Source: Micromonospora haikouensis
Lineage (GTDB): Bacteria; Actinomycetota; Actinomycetes; Mycobacteriales; Micromonosporaceae
NCBI RefSeq assembly: GCF_900091595.1
Contig: NZ_FMCW01000003.1
Coordinates: forward strand, 1-64,000
DNA: 64,000 nucleotides
Direction of reading: 5' to 3'
The position numbers and the translations under genes are program-made. Of this stretch, positions 1 to 7,307 are shown piece by piece. The stretch's first letter is position 1. Every line of letters starts with the position of its first letter. The notes beneath the pieces are model-generated. The model was given only the letters and a program-made list of their open reading frames with translations. It had not been told where the DNA came from and searched no databases.

Positions 1-183
1 CCCGAGGGTGGTCTTGTCCTCACCCTTGCGGAACCACACCAACACCAGAAGCGCCTGGCAGAAGCACGTCAACGCCCTCGCACGGCGGCGAGTGCCCACC
101 GCCCGACGTTCGGCGCGAAGCAGCCGCGCCACGTGTCGCACCAGTTCCCTGGGGACGTCAAGCCTGGCAGAATACGTGATCAC
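1..183 (-). CDS. IS5-type transposase, N-terminal part (cut by window edge)
   Basis: This is the first 61 codons of a DDE transposase of the IS5 kind, running off the left edge. The GTG start at 183 has an AAGGA ribosome-binding site about seven bases upstream. The protein opens with ITYSARLDVPRELV and continues to ALLVLVWFRKGEDKTTLG, which matches in pattern the helical N-terminal region that precedes the catalytic domain in these transposases. The catalytic DDE residues are outside the window, so whether the element is intact cannot be seen. No clear terminal inverted repeat was recognised upstream of the start. It borders several broken genes, which fits an insertion-prone patch. Confidence 0.75.
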   Translation of the reverse strand, partial: MITYSARLDVPRELVRHVARLLRAERRAVGTRRRARALTCFCQALLVLVWFRKGEDKTTLG

Positions 184-341
184 GTGGGGTCCTTCGGATA
201 GATCGGTTTCCTTCGCAAGAACCTGTCTACCGATGGCTCCACGTCCATATCCAGCGCCGTCCGGTATGGACGTTAAGCCCGTGTCATCCCACTCGGCCGC
301 CGAACCTTGCTGAGATCACCTCACTGTGACGTGGTCGACCC

Positions 342-533
342 TCATCCTCCACGATGCCGGCTTCTGAGCTGACCGGCCACCCAAGCGTCGAGCAGCGGGT
401 TGCCGGAGCCGCCCGAAGCGGCCACCGCACCGAGAATCACGGGTGAGCTCACGCTGGCTGGCCGAGCCCGCAACGGCAAGAGCACGCCGTCGATATCCAC
501 GAAGATCAAGGGCCGCGTGACGCCGCCAAACAC
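342..533 (-). pseudogene. Truncated HAD-like hydrolase remnant
   Basis: Only about 63 codons remain. The N-terminal piece PLIFVDIDGVLLPLRARP carries the DxD nucleophile motif (FVDIDGV) of HAD-superfamily phosphatases, and it is followed by GSGNPLLD, which in related actinobacterial HAD proteins leads into the cap/core region. The frame then stops at 342, so motifs II to IV are missing and the product cannot be a working HAD enzyme. It lies divergent to the PD-(D/E)XK-like gene and next to the transposase fragment, so loss of its 3' part by rearrangement is likely. No good ribosome-binding site was seen before the GTG at 533. Confidence 0.55.
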
Positions 534-576
534 GAGCTGAACCGTACTGCACCAACCAATGCCGAAGGGCGGTGTC

Positions 577-1164
577 ATGCTGGCTGCTATGGCCGACAAC
601 AAAATGACCAAGTCTGCCGGGGAACACTGGGTCTGCTCGGTCCTCGCCAGGCTCGGATGGGCTGCAGCGTTGACCCGCGACGGGCTGGAGCGCACCGACA
701 TCCTCGCCGTCCATTCGCAGCCGCCGCGCCGGATGATCGAAGTCCAAGTCAAGACAGCCAACGACCTCGGCAAACCCAACTGGATGATCAACAGCATGGC
801 CCAACAACCGGCGCTGTCGGAACGGGAGTGGTTCGCCTTCGTCCTGCTGCCGCCCGGTGACGGTTGGCAGACGCCGCGAACCTTCATCGTCCCGCGCGAC
901 CATGCCGCCGCCGCAGCATGGATCGTCCATCAGGCCTGGCTCACCGACCCGACGGCGACGCCCGGGACGCGCAACACCCCAGCGGCGAAGGCACGGGTAA
1001 ATGTCGAGGTCTGGAAGGGCTACGAGAATCGGTGGGATCTTCTCGACGGGTCCGCCTTCACCTGCCCGGTCCTGCTGCCGGGGTGGGTACGGGACATGGC
1101 CTTGGAGGAGCGAGTCGGGCTGCCACCGGAACATCCTTGGCATGATTCTCTTCCAAATTGGTGA
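577..1164 (+). CDS. PD-(D/E)XK nuclease-like protein (DUF4365-like)
   Basis: The product is 195 aa. The N-terminal half has the layout of a PD-(D/E)XK fold: a helix with AGEHWVCSVLARLGW (Glu16), then GLERTDILAV (Asp41), then IEVQVKTA (Glu55, Gln57, Lys59). The QxK ending of the motif is a known variant in DUF4365-type proteins. The C-terminal half is Trp-rich (WIVHQAWL, VEVWKGYENRWDLL) and not assigned. The start at 577 is preferred because GAAGGG lies seven bases upstream; 559, 589 and 604 are alternative in-frame ATGs. Such proteins are often orphan nucleases in mobile regions, and the neighbourhood (transposase, gene remnants) agrees. No partner methylase or toxin is adjacent, so a restriction or defence role is not shown. 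Confidence 0.6.
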   Translation: MLAAMADNKMTKSAGEHWVCSVLARLGWAAALTRDGLERTDILAVHSQPPRRMIEVQVKTANDLGKPNWMINSMAQQPALSEREWFAFVLLPPGDGWQTPRTFIVPRDHAAAAAWIVHQAWLTDPTATPGTRNTPAAKARVNVEVWKGYENRWDLLDGSAFTCPVLLPGWVRDMALEERVGLPPEHPWHDSLPNW

Positions 1165-1355
1165 TCCCGATCAGTCGATAAGACGATCTGCCCCGCCCCC
1201 AACACGCTGGTCTGGTCGGTCCACGCATGGCGATCGTCGCCTCCCGGATGGAGACAGTAAGGTTCGGGCCGTCTCTTCCCGGCTCAGGCCCGGCGCCTCC
1301 GGGGGCGGTCCGCCGCTTCGCCGGATGGGTCGCCCGCGGCTCGGTCGGACATCCC

Positions 1356-1584
1356 ATGCTCGACGGAATCAACTACTGGGACGAGTTGAAGGACTCACCG
1401 TCGCAGATGGAGACCTGCTTCGCCATCTTCGCCCACGTGCTGGAACTCGACGATCATGGTGAGCCGGTCAACGAGAAGTACGCCGAGCAGCGCGCCGCTA
1501 CGTACCTGGCTGTACCGGTACTGCACCGGACAACTCCCGCCAGACGAGCCCGACCTCGAACCATGGGGATGCGAGTTGCACTGA
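1356..1584 (+). pseudogene. Small conserved-looking protein with probable frameshift
   Basis: From ATG 1356 one frame reads MLDGINYWDELKDSPSQM and on through FAIFAHVLELDDHGEPVNEKYAEQRAATY, an acidic soluble-looking sequence with natural composition. Around 1505-1510 the plausible coding frame moves by one: the adjacent frame continues YCTGQLPPDEPDLEPWGCELH and stops at 1584. In the original frame the text turns into Arg/Pro-rich low-quality sequence that ends at 1652. The simplest reading is a one-base indel in a short gene of about 75 residues. I do not recognise the family. If there is no frameshift, the alternative is a single ORF 1227-1652. Confidence 0.4.
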
Positions 1585-1691
1585 CAGCGGAGAACCTCTT
1601 CGCGACCGGATCCAGGATCCGCCGCCCGGATGAATCGTTCAAGACTGCATGACGAGGCACTAGCGTAGAGGGAAATCCTCCGGAGGTCGCC

Positions 1692-1928
1692 ATGGCCAAG
1701 ATTCCCGAGTACGCCGATGCCGTCTATCGGTTCGTGCAAGCACACGCTACTATCGAGGACGGACAGCGCGTCTGCCGCGAGCCTCTTTACCCGTGGCTAA
1801 TGGAGGAGTTCGGCCTAAACATCCACGATGTCAAGGCTATCCGTACCTCCGCAGTCAAAGAGCTTGAGCGCCGTGGTCTCGTCCAGCGCCCAAATCCCAG
1901 AGTCGCTCTGCTGATCCTGATCGACTGA
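1692..1928 (+). CDS. Hypothetical small protein, winged-helix-like
   Basis: A 78 aa protein with a strong ribosome-binding site (CGGAGG, spacing about six) before ATG 1692. The sequence has two predicted helical stretches (EYADAVYRFVQAH and HDVKAIRTSAVKELERRGLV) followed by a short strand-like tail (RVALLILID). The pattern of a helix, then KELERRGLV, resembles the recognition helix and wing of small DNA-binding proteins, but no family is recognised, so function is open. It lies between the frameshifted ORF and a P-loop kinase on the same strand, inside the accessory patch. Confidence 0.55.
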   Translation: MAKIPEYADAVYRFVQAHATIEDGQRVCREPLYPWLMEEFGLNIHDVKAIRTSAVKELERRGLVQRPNPRVALLILID

Positions 1929-2004
1929 TTCCCTGGGGGTGACGCGCGAGAAAGGGCGGCAGGGCTAAGGGCCGGCTCGACGCGAGACCAGGGCAGGACA
2001 GGAC

Positions 2005-2715
2005 ATGGACCGAGGCACCCGCGACGAGCTGCTCGCCCGCCTGGCCGAGGCGGTCAGATCCGTCACGGTCGCCCACCCGACGCGGGTTGCCATCGACGGA
2101 CCGCCCGCCGCCGGCAAGACCATGCTCGCCGACGAACTGGCCGTCGTGCTGCGCGCACAGGGCCGCGACGTCATCCGCGCGACGATCGACGACTTCCTCT
2201 TCCCCCGGGCACAGCGCTATCCGCGCGGCGAGTACTCCGCCGAAGGCTGCTACCTCGACGCCCACGACCACAAAGCACTGAACCGGATGCTGCTCGACCC
2301 CCTCGGCCAGGGCGGAGATCGACGCTTCCAACACGCGGTCTACGACCACACCACCGACACCACGCTGTCCCCGCCGATCAGGACCGCCCCCGCCGATGCC
2401 GTACTCATCTTCGACGGCGTCTTCCTCATGCGCCCGGAACTGATCAACCGATGGGACCTGCGCATCTTCGTGTCCACCGCGCTCGACAAGACCGTCGATC
2501 GCGCCGTGATCCGCCAACGCCAGGTGTCATCCCGCGCCGACGTCGAACGACGCTGGCGAGAACGCTACATCCCATCCCAACAGCTCTACCTGGCTACCGC
2601 CCGACCGACCGACCACGTCGACATCATCGTGCACAACGACCATCCCCAGCAGCCAGCCTGGGAAACCCCGAACACACTGACCACACCCAGTTTCGACATC
2701 GAGGCGCACCGCTGA
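2005..2715 (+). CDS. Uridine-kinase-like P-loop nucleoside kinase
   Basis: The product is 236 aa with a Walker A motif at residues 32-39 (GPPAAGKT) after a short beta strand (VAIDG), followed by the DDFLFPRAQRY segment typical of uridine kinase/phosphoribulokinase-like enzymes, where Asp and Tyr help bind the phosphate acceptor. Later, ILIFDGVFLM is the Walker-B-like strand, and RQRQVSSRADVERRWRERYIPSQQLY fits the Arg-rich lid. Such kinases phosphorylate nucleosides or related small molecules; the substrate cannot be told from sequence. The start at 2005 follows GGACAGGAC. It appears to be monocistronic, at the end of the accessory patch. Confidence 0.75.
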   Translation: MDRGTRDELLARLAEAVRSVTVAHPTRVAIDGPPAAGKTMLADELAVVLRAQGRDVIRATIDDFLFPRAQRYPRGEYSAEGCYLDAHDHKALNRMLLDPLGQGGDRRFQHAVYDHTTDTTLSPPIRTAPADAVLIFDGVFLMRPELINRWDLRIFVSTALDKTVDRAVIRQRQVSSRADVERRWRERYIPSQQLYLATARPTDHVDIIVHNDHPQQPAWETPNTLTTPSFDIEAHR

Positions 2716-3263
2716 CCATCCCGAAGGGCAGTCCTCTCACCACGTGAAGGCTGTGCTGGCAGGCGCACCAGTCGACCCGGTTCCCACCACCACCGATATA
2801 CCCTGCCGGCGACGCACAGCCCGGTCCTGTCACGCACCACCGGCAGGTCCCAGCGGGACCCGTTAGGTTGCCCGTAATGCCGACGGCCGGCGTGCCCCCA
2901 GGGCTCCGCCGCACCGGTAGAAAGAGCGGGAATCAGATGCGTGGACCTCCCAGCCGTCACCGGCCACCCTCGGCCCCGGACGATGTCCCGCCCCTCTTCG
3001 TCACCTGCGCCCGCCCAGGTCAACGGCGACCGACCACCCAGACGTCCAGCCCACCGGACAAGATCCACACGACCGACCACAGTGGACAACAGCTGCGTCC
3101 GGACGGACCGGCGCCCGGACCATGATCCAGACCAACCGACACGCAAACGCACTGGTCAACACCAACCAGCACGAACCCCGGCCGGAACAGCACGCCGACA
3201 ACGGAGCACCATCGGAGCACCAGATTCCAAATCCTGGGACAATCCGTCCCAGCCCGCGAAAGC
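2716..3263. other. Non-coding stretch left of tRNA-Arg
   Basis: About 550 bases with no convincing gene on either strand. The reading frames present are Arg/Pro/Thr-rich and lack ribosome-binding sites. It is slightly richer in A and C than the flanking genes and could be the scar of a lost element beside the tRNA gene. No copy of the tRNA-Arg 3' end was found in it that would mark an attachment site. Confidence 0.5.
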
Positions 3264-3307
3264 GATCAAGGCCGTGACCCGCGTTTCCGCTGGTCACGGC
3301 CTTGATC
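3264..3307. terminator. Hairpin downstream of tRNA-Arg
   Basis: A perfect 16-bp inverted repeat (GATCAAGGCCGTGACC and its complement) around a 12-base loop begins six bases past the 3' end of the minus-strand tRNA-Arg. There is no long T run, as is common in high-GC actinomycetes. It is read as the transcription terminator of the tRNA. Confidence 0.65.
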
Positions 3308-3313
3308 GTGAAG

Positions 3314-3386
3314 TGCGCCCGAAGGGACTCGAACCCCTAACCTTCTGATCCGTAGTCAGATGCTCTATCCGTTGAGCTACGGGCGC
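3314..3386 (-). tRNA. tRNA-Arg(ACG)
   Basis: On the minus strand a 73-nt cloverleaf can be drawn: acceptor GCGCCCG pairing with CGGGCGC, D-arm GCTC-AACGGATA-GAGC, anticodon stem TCTGA/TCAGA with loop CTACGGA (anticodon ACG), and T-arm with GTTCGAGTC. The discriminator base is A. CCA is not encoded. Confidence 0.95.
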
Positions 3387-3422
3387 TTGCTGCTGGGCCA
3401 GTCTACACACCCGGCTTTCGCG

Positions 3423-3513
3423 CGGAGACTCCGGGATTCGAACCCGGGAGGGGCTTTAAGACCCCAACCGCATTAGCAGTGCGGCGCCATAGACCAGACT
3501 AGGCGAAGTCTCC
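3423..3513 (-). tRNA. tRNA-Ser(GCT)
   Basis: A 91-nt type II tRNA on the minus strand. The acceptor GGAGACT pairs with AGTCTCC, the anticodon loop CTGCTAA gives GCT, there is a long variable arm (GGGGTCTTAAAGCCCC), the T-loop is GTTCGAATC, and the discriminator is G. It lies 36 bases upstream of tRNA-Arg on the same strand, so the two may be co-transcribed. Confidence 0.95.
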
Positions 3514-3692
3514 CAGGTGGCCCGTAGACCACCGCGCCCGAGGATACAGGCCCGCACCCTTCCGGGGCAAAGCGACTATCGCAGCGCTGCCGGCCGGGCG
3601 GGGAAGATCGCCCGGTGCCGGGCGGACGGGTGCCTCCCACGCAGGCGTTTCCCCGCTGTGCGGCACCCGGATCGGGGCTAGGCTCCATCGAC

Positions 3693-5117
3693 ATGGAGGA
3701 GCAGTCGCCGCGCGACCCGTCCCGCCGCGAGCCTGGTGAGGGTGCGCGACGACGCCGTTCACCGAAGGCGGCCTTCATACCGCCGGTCGTCCCCGATCCC
3801 GCGCCACCACCGGCGGCGGATCAGGCACCCGAGGGCCCCGAGGGCCCCGAAGCTCCGAATGCCCCGCGCCCCCGGTCGCGCCGGCCGCGAGCGGCCCCCG
3901 GAGTGATCTTCCAGCCGCCCGCGCCCGGCCAGCCGGCATCGTCGCCGCCAGGCCCGGGGCGGGTCGCGGCCCGGCCGACCCCGGCTTCTTCTGCGGCCTC
4001 GGAGCCGTCGTCCGCGCCGGCCGAGGGCACGGCTGGGCGACGTGATCAGCCACACACCGACGCCGGGGAGGTGCCGACCGGGCCCGCCGAGGTGGAGCCG
4101 GCCGGGCAGGCTGAGCAGGCTGCGACGGAGGACACCGCCACCCGCCCGGCCCCTCGGCCACGGGCTGCCCGGAAGGCACCTGCCCGGAAGGCGACGCCAG
4201 GCAGGGCGGCCGCGCCGGGCGGGACAGCCGCGAAGGCGAGCGGGCCACGCCGGGCCACGCCGGCAGGGAAGCGATCGGAGAGGGCCACCACCACCCCACT
4301 CCCGGTCGTGTCCGTGTCCGAGCAGTCGACCCGCCCGGGCCCTGCCCCGGAGGCCGACGCCGGGGCGGGTGGACGGGCACCGGGGACGGCGTCGGCGCGT
4401 ATCTCCGAGGATGGCCCGTGGGTGACGGCCGGGTGGGCGCTCGACCACCCGGACCTCGCTCCGGAGCTGCTCGCCCTCGCCGCCGTGCGGTCGCTCGGAC
4501 CGCGCGCGGCCGGCTGGGCCGCGTGGCATCGCGCCGCCTACCCGGCGGCTACGCCGGACGGGTTGGCCCGGCTCGCGACCCGGCGATTCGTCAGGCTGGC
4601 CGGGGCGGGTGGGGCCGTGGCGACGCTGGCCGGCCTGTTCGCCCCGGTCGTGGAGCTGACGGCGGTGTTGTGGGCGCAGGCCAACCTGGTGCTGCACCTG
4701 GCGGCGGCGTATGGCCGGGATCCGGCCGATTCCGAGCGGGCGGTGGAGCTGCTGGTGTTGACCCGGGTGCGTCCGGATGCGCAGAGCGCCCGGGCGGCAC
4801 TGGACGCGGCAGAGCGGATGAGGGCGGAGCGGACGGCGACGGGACGGGGGTCGGCGGGGCAGGCGACGGCGGGGGCGCCGCAGGCGGCGAGAGCGGTCTG
4901 GCAGCTGGCCGCGCCGCTGACCGGGCGGCCCGGCGGGTGGTTGGGGGTGCGGGTGGCGTCCCGGCTGCTGCCGGGGGCGGCGGTGCTGACCGCGGCCGTG
5001 GGCGACTCGGCCGCCGCCGAGCGGCTGGCGGCGCGGGCCGTCGCCGCCTACCGCCCGCGCCCGGCCTCGACCCCGGCTCCGGAGGTGCCGCCCCCGGGGC
5101 CGGTCAGAGCCAGCTGA
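3693..5117 (+). CDS. Pro/Ala-rich protein with EcsC-like C-terminal region
   Basis: A 474 aa protein. Residues 1 to about 235 are a long Pro/Ala/Arg/Glu-rich low-complexity region with basic stretches (for example PRAARKAPARKATPGRAAAP). The C-terminal half is folded and hydrophobic: WVTAGWALDHPDLAPELLALAAV, a possible membrane-associated segment GAVATLAGLFAPVVELTAVLWAQA, and a final Gly/Ala-rich segment near VASRLLPGAAVLTAAVGD. That order resembles EcsC-family proteins, whose biochemical function is poorly defined. The start at ATG 3693 is preferred over 3615, because the upstream text looks like leader sequence. The 3' end overlaps the convergent CPBP gene by 14 bases. Confidence 0.6.
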   Translation: MEEQSPRDPSRREPGEGARRRRSPKAAFIPPVVPDPAPPPAADQAPEGPEGPEAPNAPRPRSRRPRAAPGVIFQPPAPGQPASSPPGPGRVAARPTPASSAASEPSSAPAEGTAGRRDQPHTDAGEVPTGPAEVEPAGQAEQAATEDTATRPAPRPRAARKAPARKATPGRAAAPGGTAAKASGPRRATPAGKRSERATTTPLPVVSVSEQSTRPGPAPEADAGAGGRAPGTASARISEDGPWVTAGWALDHPDLAPELLALAAVRSLGPRAAGWAAWHRAAYPAATPDGLARLATRRFVRLAGAGGAVATLAGLFAPVVELTAVLWAQANLVLHLAAAYGRDPADSERAVELLVLTRVRPDAQSARAALDAAERMRAERTATGRGSAGQATAGAPQAARAVWQLAAPLTGRPGGWLGVRVASRLLPGAAVLTAAVGDSAAAERLAARAVAAYRPRPASTPAPEVPPPGPVRAS

Positions 5118-5877
5118 ACCATGCCTCCGGCAGGAGCGCGTAGCCGACGAAGGCGACCACGTCGAGCAGGGTGTGCGCGACGATCAGCGGCATCACCCGC
5201 TTGGTGCGCAGGTAGAACAGGCCGAACACGACGCCCATCACGGCGTTGCCGACGAACGCGCCGAAGCCCTGGTAGAGGTGGTAGGAGCCGCGCAGCACGG
5301 CGCTCGCCGCGAGCACCGCGCCGACCCGCCACTGGAGCTGGCGCAGCCGGGTGACCAGGTAGCCGACGACGATCACCTCCTCCAGCACGGCGTTCTGCGC
5401 GGCGGCGAGGATCAGCACCGGGACGGCCCACCAGACGTCCGGCAGGCCGGCGGGCACGAGGGTGGCGTTGACGCCGAGCTGGGCGGCGGCCCAGAACAGG
5501 GCGAGGCCGGGCAGGCCGATGAGCGCCGCGAGGCCGGCACCGCGGGCCAGGTCGGAGCCGGGCCGACGCAGGTCCACCCCGAGGGTACGGCCGGGGTCGC
5601 CGGGGTCGCGGGCCAGCAGGTGTACGGCGAGCAGCACCGGCAGCAGCGCGAAGACGATGCCGAGCAGCTGGTAGGTCAGGTCGAGCCAGGGGCGGGCCGA
5701 GTGCGAGGTGTTCAGCGCGGCGGTCTGCTTGGACAGCGGGCCGTCGGCGGTCAGCTTCGCGATGATCGACACGAGCGCGTAGACGGCCGACTGCCCGAGC
5801 GACAGCCCGAGCACCAGCAGCGTCTCCGTGCCGAGGACCCGGCGGGCCACCGGGCGGGTGAGCTCCTCAACGGTCAC
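5104..5877 (-). CDS. CPBP-family intramembrane metalloprotease
   Basis: A polytopic membrane protein of 257 aa. Conserved CPBP (CAAX protease and bacteriocin-processing) motifs are visible in order: the glutamate pair in NAVLEEVIVVGYLVTRLRQL, the histidine segment SYHLYQGFGAFVGN, and the final VAHTLLDVVAF, whose His completes the likely metal site. Around these are six or more hydrophobic segments. Members cleave prenylated or other membrane substrates, or have immunity roles; the substrate here is unknown. The start is taken at GTG 5877 (MTVEELTRPVARR), but upstream GTGs in the same frame cannot be excluded because the ribosome-binding site is weak. Confidence 0.8.
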   Translation of the reverse strand: MTVEELTRPVARRVLGTETLLVLGLSLGQSAVYALVSIIAKLTADGPLSKQTAALNTSHSARPWLDLTYQLLGIVFALLPVLLAVHLLARDPGDPGRTLGVDLRRPGSDLARGAGLAALIGLPGLALFWAAAQLGVNATLVPAGLPDVWWAVPVLILAAAQNAVLEEVIVVGYLVTRLRQLQWRVGAVLAASAVLRGSYHLYQGFGAFVGNAVMGVVFGLFYLRTKRVMPLIVAHTLLDVVAFVGYALLPEAWFSWL

Positions 5878-6034
5878 CGCACCACTGTGCCCGACCACCC
5901 GGCCCGGCGGACACGGGTCAACCGGGCGGTGTGAGGCGATCGCACATTCTGTGCGACCGACGGGCACGCTCCGTGGACATTCTATGGGTGCCCGATCGCC
6001 GTCAGCCCGATCCGCCGTCAGGAGGAGCGCCCCC

Positions 6035-7153
6035 GTGGACCATGTCGCGCGGTTGCTGAAGGAGAGCTGGACCCTGGTCGAGGAGGACCGGGACCGGCTG
6101 AGCGGTCACTTCTACGCCCGGCTCTTCCTCCTCGACCCCGCGCTGCGTCCGCTCTTCCCGGTCGAGATGACCGGCCAGGGTGACCGCATCCTCGACGCGA
6201 TCGTCACCGCGACCCAGGTGGTGGACGATCCGGAGAGCTTCGACGAGTATCTTCGCTCGCTCGGCCGGGACCACCGGAAGTATCACGTCGACGCGGCGCA
6301 CTACGAGACGATGGGTGTCGCGCTGCTGGACGCGCTGCGCAGCACCGCCGGCGACGGCTGGAACCTGGAGTACGACCAGGCCTGGCGGGACGCGTACGGG
6401 GCGATCTCGGCGAAGATGCTGGCCGGGGCCGCGGCGGACGACAATCCGCCGTTCTGGCACGCGGAGGTGTTGACCCACGAGCGGCACGGGCAGGACACCG
6501 CGGTGTTGACGGTGCGCGCCCTCCAGCATCCGCTGCGGTGGCGGGCCGGCCAGTACGTCAGCGTCGAGGTGCCCCGGCACCTGCCCCGGGTGTGGCGGAC
6601 GTACTCGGTGGCGAACGCCCCGAACGACGACAACGTCCTGGAGTTCCACGTCCGTACGCCCCCGGGGGCCGGCTGGGTCTCCGGGGCGCTGGTGCGGCGC
6701 ACGAGGCCCGGCGACCTGCTGCGCGTGGCCGCGCCGATGGGTTCGATGGTCCTGGACCGCGAATCCGAGCGGGACGTGCTCTGCGTCGCCGGCGGGGTGG
6801 GGCTGGCCCCGATCAAGGCGCTGGTGGAGGAGTTGGCCGGCTGGAACCGGACCCGCTGGGTGCACATCTTCTACGGTGCCCGCCACGCCGCCGACCTGTA
6901 CGGGCTGGCCGGGCTCCGCGAGCTGGTGGAGGCCCACCCATGGCTGTCGGTGACGCCGGCGTGCAGCGAGGAGCCGGACTTCGACGGCGAGCGGGGTGAC
7001 ATCTCCGATGTGATCACCCGCTACGGCCCGTGGACGACCCACGACTGCTACGTCTCGGGCTCGGCCCGGATGGTCCGGTCGACGTTGCGAGCCCTCGCGG
7101 AGGACGAGGTCCCGCCGCCGAACATCCGGTACGACACCTTCGGCGACCTGTAG
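6035..7153 (+). CDS. Flavohemoglobin-like globin/FAD-NAD reductase
   Basis: A 372 aa two-domain protein. Residues 1-130 are a globin: the B-helix HFYARLFLLDP carries the conserved Tyr27 (position B10), and LGRDHRKYHV has the probable proximal His80, followed by AHYETMG as in bacterial hemoglobins. Residues 140-372 are a ferredoxin-reductase-type module with the FAD motif RTYSVANAP, the NAD-binding GGVGLAPI, and a C-terminal YDTFGDL. The family oxidises NO to nitrate using O2 and NAD(P)H. GTG 6035 is chosen because AGGAGG lies about eight bases upstream. It ends at a strong hairpin shared with the convergent HTH-deformylase gene. Confidence 0.88.
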   Translation: MDHVARLLKESWTLVEEDRDRLSGHFYARLFLLDPALRPLFPVEMTGQGDRILDAIVTATQVVDDPESFDEYLRSLGRDHRKYHVDAAHYETMGVALLDALRSTAGDGWNLEYDQAWRDAYGAISAKMLAGAAADDNPPFWHAEVLTHERHGQDTAVLTVRALQHPLRWRAGQYVSVEVPRHLPRVWRTYSVANAPNDDNVLEFHVRTPPGAGWVSGALVRRTRPGDLLRVAAPMGSMVLDRESERDVLCVAGGVGLAPIKALVEELAGWNRTRWVHIFYGARHAADLYGLAGLRELVEAHPWLSVTPACSEEPDFDGERGDISDVITRYGPWTTHDCYVSGSARMVRSTLRALAEDEVPPPNIRYDTFGDL

Positions 7154-7235
7154 GTCGGCCGGCAGCCGTCGTTCCCCGCCCGGCCGGCAAGCCGGGCGGG
7201 GTCGGCGGCAGAGAAGCTTTCCTCCCCCCGAAAAA

Positions 7236-7279
7236 GACCGGGTCGCGTGCCCCCGCCCCCTGGGGCACGCGACCCGGTC
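7236..7279. terminator. Bidirectional hairpin terminator
   Basis: GACCGGGTCGCGTGCCCC pairs with its complement across a short C-rich loop, between the convergent flavohemoglobin and HTH-deformylase genes. The stem is about 18 bp. An A5 run on the left could serve as a T tract for leftward transcription. Confidence 0.8.
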
Positions 7280-7307
7280 CCCCCTCCCGGCTCAGGACGG
7301 CCTCGGC

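Noticed and set aside
316..1143. Long minus-strand frame opposite the PD-(D/E)XK-like gene
   Set aside because: It is Arg/Gly/Pro-rich and lacks a ribosome-binding site. Only the short HAD piece in another frame (342-533) looks like real protein.
3221..3260. tRNA-like fragment (CAGATTCCAAATCCTG) before tRNA-Arg
   Set aside because: A possible anticodon arm can be drawn, but no D-arm, T-arm or acceptor stem follows, so it is not called.
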